Of a stretch of DNA of 37,772 bases, positions 33,002 to 37,772 are shown piece after piece. The DNA is from Spirochaetia bacterium (lineage in GTDB: Bacteria; Spirochaetota; Spirochaetia; Treponematales; Treponemataceae). The position numbers and the translations under genes were made by a program. Position 1 is the first letter of the stretch; the number at the start of each line of letters is the position of its first letter. Below the pieces are notes generated by a model. It saw only the letters and a program-made list of their open reading frames with translations, had not been told where the DNA came from and made no database searches. The stretch spans positions 1 to 37,772 of the forward strand of contig JALEPQ010000175.1 of NCBI GenBank assembly GCA_022768685.1. The letters are read 5' to 3'.

Positions 33002-33033
33002 AAATTTTTCCTTATGATGTAATAAATATAATG

Positions 33034-33042
33034 ATTATACCA
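33034..33042 (-). promoter_or_regulatory. Extended -10 promoter of ftsH
   Basis: TGGTATAAT on the minus strand: a perfect TATAAT with the TGn extension, about 32 bases before the ftsH ATG. No strong -35 is seen in the AT-rich upstream. Confidence 0.55.
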
Positions 33043-33099
33043 TAAAAATCAAAGAAAAAAATCAGTTAAAACAACTGTTTATCTTTTTGCAAATTTCAT

Positions 33100-33646
33100 T
33101 TTACTCTGTCCCTTTTGTCAGAAATCGCACACACTTTACTCTGTCCCTTTTGTAATTTGTAAGTAGTTTTATGTTTTACTCTGTCCCCTTTGTAAGAAAT
33201 CGTACACTTTACTCTGTCCCCTTTGTAAGCACAATGCACAGTTCGCAATGCGCAATTCGCAATTATCATCCACTTTCCGAAAACACTGCCAGTCATTCTG
33301 AATCTTCTTAAGGGGTCTGTCCCCTTTGTAAGAACAATGCACAATTCGCAATGGCAATTATTATCACCATTACGAAAACACTACCAGTCATTCTGAGTCT
33401 GTCAAAACCGCGAACTAGTTCGCTACACGCGCAGAACGGCAGTGAAACTATATTCCGTCCTGCGAGTGTTTTTGCCATCCTCTGCATTCCTTCCCGTGTT
33501 TTCAATAGAATCTTCTTAAGGGGTCTGTCCCTTTTGTAATTTGTAAGTAGTTTATTATTTTACTCTGTCCCCTTTGTAATTTGTAAGTAGTTTAATATTT
33601 TACTCTGTCCCCTTTGTCAGAAATCGCACACACTTTACTCTGTCCC
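33100..33646 (+). repeat. Array of seven TTTACTCTGTCCC words with nested duplications
   Basis: Intact words start at 33100, 33135, 33175, 33208, 33559, 33599 and 33634, all in one orientation and nearly all followed by YTTTGT. Partial forms (GGGGTCTGTCCC) lie at 33312-33323 and 33520-33531, both preceded by AATCTTCTTAA. Spacers recur: GTCAGAAATCGCACACAC follows both 33100 and 33599, and AATTTGTAAGTAGTTT follows several others. The section near 33228-33310 is repeated in altered form at 33329-33400 (CACT-CCAGTCATTCTGA). Confidence 0.85.
33403..33451. repeat. Degenerate copy of the 112-base element
   Basis: CAAAACCGCG, a hairpin, CTACACGC and GAAACTAT match the right half of the 112-base element. 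The hairpin reads GCGAAC-TA-GTTCGC here against GCGCA-ATAA-TGCGC there: different bases, same pairing. Confidence 0.65.
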
Positions 33647-33676
33647 TTTTGTAAGTAGTTTAAATAAAGTGCCCGC

Positions 33677-33800
33677 AGCCCGAGAAATGAATAGTTGCGT
33701 CAGCAAGTGCGCCAGTTTTGAAAAAACTGGATAGCAGCTTTGCTGCGTAGAGCACCGCGCGTCAGCAAGCTATGAATTGCGAGTTGGTAATAAAACTGGC
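33677..33800 (+). repeat. Hairpin-rich dispersed element, copy B
   Basis: Collinear with copy A at 6757-6884. The two share CCCGAGAAATGAA at the start, AGTGCGCCAGTTTTGAAAA with the perfect CCAGTTTT-GAA-AAAACTGG hairpin (33712-33730), GGATAGCAGC and TTGCTGCGTA, GAGCACCGCGCGT and the right end ATTGCGAGTTGGTA. The interior differs on both sides of the hairpins. It lies upstream of fliS in the same orientation as that gene and directly follows the last TTTACTCTGTCCC word. Confidence 0.8.
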
Positions 33801-33891
33801 TTAAAATATTTTTTATTTTTTTCTAAAGTAAATTTTCTGCCGGTCGACAATCTATAAAGAGTATTGCCATTAATCTGGAGGTAAAGGAAAA

Positions 33892-34332
33892 ATGGGTTAT
33901 CAGAATGCTTATAATGCTTATCAGAAAACTAACGTTAGTACTGCCAGTCAGGGACGATTAGTTGTTCTTCTTTATGAAGGTGCAGTAAAAAATCTGACTG
34001 GAGCTATTAACTTATTTGATGAAAATGAAAAAATAAAACCTAATAATATTGAACAATATGGAATCTATATCCAGAAAACTCAGGCAATTATTACTGAACT
34101 ACAGGTTTCTCTTGATATGGAAAAAGGCGGCGAAATTGCAAAAAATCTTATGTCGCTATACATCTTTTTTAATGAACAGCTTATGAGTGCCACAATTAAT
34201 CATGATAAAAAAATCTTGCAGTCTGTTCAGAAAATGATGAATGATCTGGCAGATTCATGGCGCACTATTGCAAACAGTACAGCAAACGCTCCTGCAGCAA
34301 AAGTTAATGGTGCATTAAATATTGTAGGATAA
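33892..34332 (+). CDS. fliS: Flagellar export chaperone FliS
   Basis: A cytoplasmic chaperone that keeps flagellin unpolymerised before export. It is 146 residues, normal for FliS. The N-terminus NAYNAYQKTNVSTASQGRLVVLLYEGAVKNL is the family signature (AYxxxxVxTASPxxLxxMLYEGA), followed by the helix-forming KTQAIITELQVSLDMEKGGEIAKNLMSLYIFFNEQLMSATI and a C-terminal helix with DLADSWRTIAN. GGAGG stands ten bases before the ATG. The stop is 21 bases before the flgN-like gene, forming a two-gene operon. It supports a flagellated, periplasmic-flagellum organism but does not prove it. Confidence 0.95.
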   Translation: MGYQNAYNAYQKTNVSTASQGRLVVLLYEGAVKNLTGAINLFDENEKIKPNNIEQYGIYIQKTQAIITELQVSLDMEKGGEIAKNLMSLYIFFNEQLMSATINHDKKILQSVQKMMNDLADSWRTIANSTANAPAAKVNGALNIVG

Positions 34333-34353
34333 ACCATAACAGGGAGGATTTTT

Positions 34354-34830
34354 ATGGAACTTACACAGGAAGAATTAAATGAAAGAGTTGCTCTGCTTAA
34401 AAAATTCAGAGGCCTGCTAGAACAGCAGAGAGCTAAATTTCAGGAATATTTGACTGTTCTTGAAAAACAGCAGGATTCAATTTCCACAGAAAATCCTGAT
34501 GCACTTTTAGCTCATACTGAACTTGAACAGCAGATTGTAAAAAATCTTACTAACTTGCAGAAAGTTATTGTTCCTATGTCAAAGATGTACAATGCTGTTT
34601 CACCTGTTTCTAAAGAAAGTGATGATATTGCAATTGCTAAACTTCAAAACGATCTTTCTGATTTACAGGATAAAGTTCTTAAGCAGAATGAAATAAACAG
34701 AGACCTTTTAAGAGTCCACATTGACCACTTAAAAGGCCAGATTAATAACTTTAAAAATCCTTACAGAAATCTTTCCAGTGTTTATGCTCAGAAAGCTCCT
34801 GTAGCAACTATGGTTGCAGTGGAAGTTTAA
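34354..34830 (+). CDS. FlgN-like flagellar chaperone
   Basis: 158 residues, almost wholly helical, soluble, with heptad-like leucine spacing (LNERVALLKKFRGLLEQQRAKFQEYLTVLEKQQDSI, LLAHTELEQQIVKNLTNLQKVI, KLQNDLSDLQDKVLKQNEINRDLLRVHIDHLKGQI). This is the build of FlgN-family chaperones, which escort hook-associated proteins FlgK and FlgL. The C-terminus (NPYRNLSSVYAQK) resembles the substrate-binding tail seen in such proteins. It follows fliS with GGGAGG before the ATG, the usual chaperone pairing in treponemes. Another helical flagellar chaperone such as FliT is less likely. It ends only 11 bases from the convergent transporter gene, with no room for a separate terminator. Confidence 0.78.
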   Translation: MELTQEELNERVALLKKFRGLLEQQRAKFQEYLTVLEKQQDSISTENPDALLAHTELEQQIVKNLTNLQKVIVPMSKMYNAVSPVSKESDDIAIAKLQNDLSDLQDKVLKQNEINRDLLRVHIDHLKGQINNFKNPYRNLSSVYAQKAPVATMVAVEV

Positions 34831-34841
34831 TTTACTTTTGC

Positions 34842-36008
34842 TCAGACGTAAGGGCTGTCTATAGTAATTGCACAGAAAACATCCGGATATTTTGAGTTGA
34901 CGAGATTTTGAATTTCAGTTTTCAAGCTCTCGTCATTTTTTTTATAGAAAAAAGGTTTTACAACATCAAAAATCAAATTAGTGTGTGTTATTCCGGGAAC
35001 CATCCTTACATCATGGCAGGATAATTCAGGATTTATCTTTGCTAAAATTTCTTTTAATTCTTTCTTTAATTCTGCAAGTCTGTTGTTTTTTGTATCAATA
35101 GGATCAAGGTGAATAGTGGCACTACAATTTAATTTCTTAGCTAAAGAAACTTCAGTTACATCAATTACATCATGAAGTTCAAAAATATCCATATCACCTG
35201 GAACTTCTGCATGCAAAGAAATCATAACACGGCCAGGACCATAATCGTGAACTACAAGATCATGCATTCCCACAATTGGAGGATGGGCCATAACCTCTTT
35301 TTCTATTTCTTCAACAAATTCTTTTGAAGGAGGCTGGCCAAGAAGTGGTCTTATAGTTTCTTTTGCAGAATCATAACCAGTGTAAAGGATAAATAAGGCA
35401 ACTATAATTCCTGCAATTCCATCAACAGGAAATGAAGTAAATCTTCCTGCAATAATAGAAATTATTACTACAAAAGTTGAAATTGTATCACTTAAAGAAT
35501 CTTTTGCTGTTGCTTCCATTGAAACAGAATTAATTTTTTTTGCGATAGTGTGATTATAAAAAAACATATAAAATTTTATAAGAATACCAATGGCCATAAT
35601 TACAATAGAAATAACAGAGCTTTGAGTTTTTTCAGGATGAATTAAAGATTTTACAGAGGAAGTAAGCAATTCAAATCCCATCAAAAGAATAAGGAAGGAA
35701 ATAATCAGTCCCGAAATATATTCAATTCGTCCATGTCCAAAAGGATGCTGTGGATCAGGTTTTTTAGAAGCAAGTTTAAAACCCAGTATAGAAACTATAG
35801 AAGATGCTGCATCAGAAAGATTATTAAATGCATCTGCAATCATAGCTACAGAAGCAGCTATTGTTCCAAATATAAATTTAAGTGCAAAAAGAATTATATT
35901 CAGAAAAATTCCAAATCCACCGCATAAAATTCCATATTGACGGCGGACATTTACGTCTGAGTAATTTTTAGAATCTTTAATAAAAATTCTAGACAGCAAT
36001 TTAATCAT
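34842..36008 (-). CDS. Cation diffusion facilitator (CDF) metal transporter
   Basis: An inner-membrane proton-coupled exporter of divalent metal ions (zinc, manganese, cobalt or iron; the specificity cannot be read with certainty). 388 residues, with about six membrane helices. Metal site elements are IADAFNNLSDAASS in helix 2 and TAKDSLSDTIS in helix 5, with the loop HPFGHGR between them. These are the NxxxD/SD patterns of the manganese/iron-type CDF group rather than the HxxxD of zinc ones, so manganese or iron is favoured. The C-terminal cytosolic domain (VHDYGPGRVMISLHAEVPGD) is present. The start overlaps the nuclease gene by eight bases. Confidence 0.9.
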   Translation of the reverse strand: MIKLLSRIFIKDSKNYSDVNVRRQYGILCGGFGIFLNIILFALKFIFGTIAASVAMIADAFNNLSDAASSIVSILGFKLASKKPDPQHPFGHGRIEYISGLIISFLILLMGFELLTSSVKSLIHPEKTQSSVISIVIMAIGILIKFYMFFYNHTIAKKINSVSMEATAKDSLSDTISTFVVIISIIAGRFTSFPVDGIAGIIVALFILYTGYDSAKETIRPLLGQPPSKEFVEEIEKEVMAHPPIVGMHDLVVHDYGPGRVMISLHAEVPGDMDIFELHDVIDVTEVSLAKKLNCSATIHLDPIDTKNNRLAELKKELKEILAKINPELSCHDVRMVPGITHTNLIFDVVKPFFYKKNDESLKTEIQNLVNSKYPDVFCAITIDSPYV

Positions 36009-36870
36009 AAATAGATTCCTCCAAAACTTCTTCTATTTTATCATCAATCAGCTCAAAAAAATCAAATCCTGTAAGTTTTTCTATTTCGTTCACTGAAGTT
36101 TTATATTGTTCCCAACTTCCACCATACTGACACCCCTGAATGTTCGGTACAAGAACTGCCATTACAGAAGTTTCAGCATTTATACGACTTATATCATTTT
36201 CTCCTTCTGGCAGACATAAAATAATTTTCCATGTATAAGCCGGTACACATATATTTACTAAAGTTCCATCTGTCATAGTAACAGGAATTTCATCAAACTG
36301 CCCTTTCTGACCAGTTCCACCTTTTCCGTAGGGACCTGCAAAAATATACAGTTCATTTCCTGCTAAAGCAAGTTCCCTTTCATGGGCTTCAAGGGAAACC
36401 CAAACTATTCTATTGTTATCTGGAGCCTGAGGAACCATATTTGTCATTAAAAAAGTAGTTTCATTATCCTCAGAATTTGAAGTTCTATCTGCAGAAGGAC
36501 ATACATGCCCCCTGTCAAAACCATACATACTAAATTTGTAATCAGATTGATTCACATGGTACCAGTTTTCAGGAAGTTGATTATCTGCTTTAAATTTATT
36601 GGAACGTCCAGACTCACCTAAATCTGAGACAGATAGATGCCACCCAACCCAATTAGGACATAAAGTATGATTATTGTAGGAAACAACAAATTGAGATTTT
36701 TCTAAAAGATAATTTTCCTCATAAGAAACATCACAAATGGAATCAGAAGGATTTCCAAAATAAAGGGGAGAGTTTTCCGGATGATTATAATCAATCTCAG
36801 AACTTTGAGCAAAAATCATCCGGAGAGTAAAAACAACTAACAGAACAGCAAGCGGTGTTTTTTTTACCAT
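36001..36870 (-). CDS. Secreted DNA/RNA non-specific endonuclease (NUC family)
   Basis: 289 residues. A signal peptide (MVKKTPLAVLLVVFTLRMIFAQ) precedes a beta-beta-alpha-metal nuclease domain. The catalytic motif is FDRGHVCPSADRT (DRGH at 119-122, His122 as general base), followed by TNMVPQAPDNNRIVWVSLE, where the Asn residues would hold the Mg/Mn ion. It belongs with Serratia and Anabaena NucA-type nucleases cleaving single- and double-stranded nucleic acids outside the cytoplasm. It might supply nucleotides from extracellular DNA, or clear DNA. It lies three bases after purE and overlaps the CDF gene, so the three are one transcript. An inhibitor gene (nuiA) is not seen. Confidence 0.92.
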   Translation of the reverse strand: MVKKTPLAVLLVVFTLRMIFAQSSEIDYNHPENSPLYFGNPSDSICDVSYEENYLLEKSQFVVSYNNHTLCPNWVGWHLSVSDLGESGRSNKFKADNQLPENWYHVNQSDYKFSMYGFDRGHVCPSADRTSNSEDNETTFLMTNMVPQAPDNNRIVWVSLEAHERELALAGNELYIFAGPYGKGGTGQKGQFDEIPVTMTDGTLVNICVPAYTWKIILCLPEGENDISRINAETSVMAVLVPNIQGCQYGGSWEQYKTSVNEIEKLTGFDFFELIDDKIEEVLEESIYD

Positions 36871-36873
36871 AAA

Positions 36874-37368
36874 CTAGAATTGAACATCCAGCCCTGTAGC
36901 TGCCGCATCAGCTGCTAATTTTTCTCTAAAAGCCTTAAGTTTTTCTTTTAGTTCAGGATACTTTATGGAAAGAATCTGCACAGCAAGATAACCTGCATTT
37001 TTAGCACTGTTGATTCCTACTGTTGCAACAGGAATCTGAGGTGGCATCTGCACAATTGAAAGGAGAGCATCCATTCCACCAAGTCCGTTAGATTTTTCTG
37101 TACAGCATTCAAGAGGAACCCCAATTACTGGTAAAGTTGTGGCACCAGCAATTACACCAGGAAGTGCTGCAGCAAGTCCAGCTCCTGCAATGATAACTTC
37201 ACAACCATCAGCTTCTACCTGTTTTACAGTTTCATGAAGTAATGCTCCTGCACGGTGAGCACTTAAAATATAAGCTTTGTAATCCACGCCAAATTCTGTA
37301 AGAATATCAGCGGCCTTCTTCATTGTATCTTTATCAGATTTACTACCAAAAAAAATTGCTACTTTCAT
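36874..37368 (-). CDS. purE: N5-carboxyaminoimidazole ribonucleotide mutase (class I PurE)
   Basis: A purine synthesis enzyme moving the carboxyl group of N5-CAIR to give CAIR. 164 residues from the ATG at 37368; the 13 extra residues of the track would run through the promoter. Motifs: FFGSKSDKDTM for phosphate binding, SAHRAG (catalytic His loop), AGAGLAAALPGVIAG and DALLSIVQMPPQIPVATVGI. These are class I features (N5-CAIR mutase, needing PurK); class II enzymes read SAHKT and lack QMP-x-GxPVATV. No PurK is in view. A TATAAC box ends seven bases before the ATG with no Shine-Dalgarno. It is the first gene of purE-nuclease-CDF. Confidence 0.93.
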   Translation of the reverse strand: MKVAIFFGSKSDKDTMKKAADILTEFGVDYKAYILSAHRAGALLHETVKQVEADGCEVIIAGAGLAAALPGVIAGATTLPVIGVPLECCTEKSNGLGGMDALLSIVQMPPQIPVATVGINSAKNAGYLAVQILSIKYPELKEKLKAFREKLAADAAATGLDVQF

Positions 37369-37375
37369 AAAGACA

Positions 37376-37405
37376 GTTATAACACAAAGGAAATAAAGTT
37401 GCCAC
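37376..37405 (-). promoter_or_regulatory. Candidate promoter of purE, probably leaderless
   Basis: GTGGCA, 18 bases, TATAAC on the minus strand. The -10 ends seven bases before the ATG, as at lolA. The 112-base element ends 20 bases upstream of the -35. Confidence 0.45.
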
Positions 37406-37424
37406 ACATCTGGCCAGACTTATC

Positions 37425-37536
37425 CAGGGCAAACGCATTATAAACAAATATTCGATTTTTTGGCTCCCAGTCACGGTTGCGTGATTCAAAACCGCGCAAT
37501 AATGCGCTACACGCTTTTTGTGGTATAGAAACTATT
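37425..37536. repeat. 112-base dispersed element, copy 2
   Basis: Nearly identical to 19792-19903, including the TCACG-GTTG-CGTGA and GCGCA-ATAA-TGCGC hairpins. As with copy 1, it stands between the end of a minus-strand gene and the promoter of the next minus-strand gene. It is followed to 37645 by sequence without a recognised feature. Confidence 0.9.
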
Positions 37537-37645
37537 GAACTGCCGCTTCGCAGCAGCCACAAAAAGAGTGTTTTTGAACCACGCCCCGATCCTTCGCACC
37601 AACATTACGGAAAAGCCTTTATAATGCGGAAGCCCTGCAGACTTA

Positions 37646-37772
37646 TCAGTTTGATTTATTAAATTCAGCAGCTATGTATGGAGGGAGATTTTCAGAAGAA
37701 AACAGGGCTTTTTTATTACTCTTAAACATTTCTGGATTTTTTTCTACAAATTCTAAAGCTTTTTTTACACTG
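37646..37772 (-). CDS. 3' end of an unidentified gene (runs off window end)
   Basis: Translated by hand: 41 residues and a TGA, entering the window at its right edge (SVKKALEFVEKNPEMFKSN, continuing through FSSENLPPYIAA to FNKSN). Lys/Glu-rich helical character and normal codon use support a real gene, but too little is visible for identification. It is co-directional with purE, from which the 112-base element separates it. Confidence 0.55.
   Translation of the reverse strand, partial: SVKKALEFVEKNPEMFKSNKKALFSSENLPPYIAAEFNKSN

Larger units (their letters stand above)
33002..33891. other. Intergenic repeat array between divergent ftsH and fliS (890 b)
   Basis: No gene is supported; the listed short ORFs (65, 82, 62 aa) are repeats read in frame. 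The gap contains seven intact and two partial copies of the TTTACTCTGTCCC word, GCGCAATTCGCAAT-type spacers, a degenerate copy of the 112-base element (about 33403-33451), copy B of the hairpin-rich element (33677-33800) and finally the fliS leader. The order indicates several rounds of local duplication. Confidence 0.75.

Noticed and set aside
33096-33539. Small ORFs of 62-82 aa with repeated KGDRVK/KGQSK-like peptides
   Set aside because: The peptide repeats are translations of the TTTACTCTGTCCC word in different frames, not a protein.
33100-33646. CRISPR-like array (regularly spaced short repeats)
   Set aside because: The 13-base word has irregular spacing, the spacers repeat one another, and no cas gene is present.
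33824-33846. Possible sigma-28 promoter of fliS (TAAA and GCCGGTCG)
   Set aside because: The spacing is four bases shorter than the usual TAAA-N15-GCCGATAA, and the -10 part matches only the GCCG core.

Overview
The window looks like a chromosomal segment of a low-GC spirochaete, most likely a Treponema. This is an inference from the gene families rather than from any database search. It has adjacent FliS and FlgN-like flagellar chaperones, a long lolA-to-lptB envelope operon, a PTS EIIA protein of the treponemal ptsN type, several SPII lipoproteins and outer-membrane beta-barrels, and AT-rich coding sequence. No rRNA, tRNA, CRISPR array, transposase or prophage gene was seen. The gene content is mostly core housekeeping; the accessory material lies in the intergenic gaps, which are unusually rich in short dispersed repeats.

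Layout. 1-1139 (-): 5' part of pgi. 1140-1579: repeat-rich gap ending in a strong terminator. 1580-6489 (-): three-gene operon of a Thr/Ser-rich outer-membrane barrel and two paralogous large lipoproteins. 6490-7003: structured divergent gap. 7004-8970 (+): PTS EIIA, an unrecognised protein and a membrane-anchored lytic transglycosylase. 9251-12346 (+): rex-serC-serA, preceded by a perfect Rex-type operator, so serine synthesis appears to be under NADH/NAD control. 12452-13213 (-): a rhomboid-fold membrane protein without the catalytic residues. 13251-18055 (+): clpS-clpA followed by four accessory genes, including an ASCH protein and a small secreted barrel. 18177-19709 (-): rny with its own promoter and terminator. 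20078-30757 (-): one compact ten-gene run, lolA, a rodZ-like gene, rimO, uvrD, trxB, nagZ, tapT, lptC, lptA, lptB, joined by overlaps or gaps of no more than about 22 bases. 30899-33001 (-): ftsH. 33002-33891: an 890-base repeat array. 33892-34830 (+): fliS and an flgN-like gene. 34842-37368 (-): purE, a secreted nuclease and a CDF metal transporter. 37646-37772 (-): the 3' end of another gene.

How the parts fit. The central operon links outer-membrane lipoprotein delivery (LolA) and LPS-type lipid export (LptC, LptA, LptB) with cell-shape (RodZ-like), peptidoglycan recycling (NagZ), redox (TrxB), RNA/ribosome modification (RimO, TapT) and DNA repair (UvrD) functions. Several genes (EIIA, clpS, lolA, purE) have a -10-like box ending about 6-9 bases before the ATG and no Shine-Dalgarno, which suggests leaderless mRNAs.

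The least explained material is the intergenic repeats: (i) 13 intact copies of a 13-base word, TTTACTCTGTCCC, usually followed by YTTTGT; (ii) a roughly 92-128-base hairpin-rich element in three copies, in two places directly adjoining the word; (iii) a 112-base element, almost identical in two copies and degenerate in a third, whose central hairpin appears conserved by compensatory change; (iv) an 82-base tandem repeat of two hairpins behind lptB; and (v) GCGCAATTCGCAAT-type palindromes, one forming a long hairpin inside the serC-serA operon. In gaps flanked by co-directional genes these repeats lie at operon boundaries in a consistent orientation.
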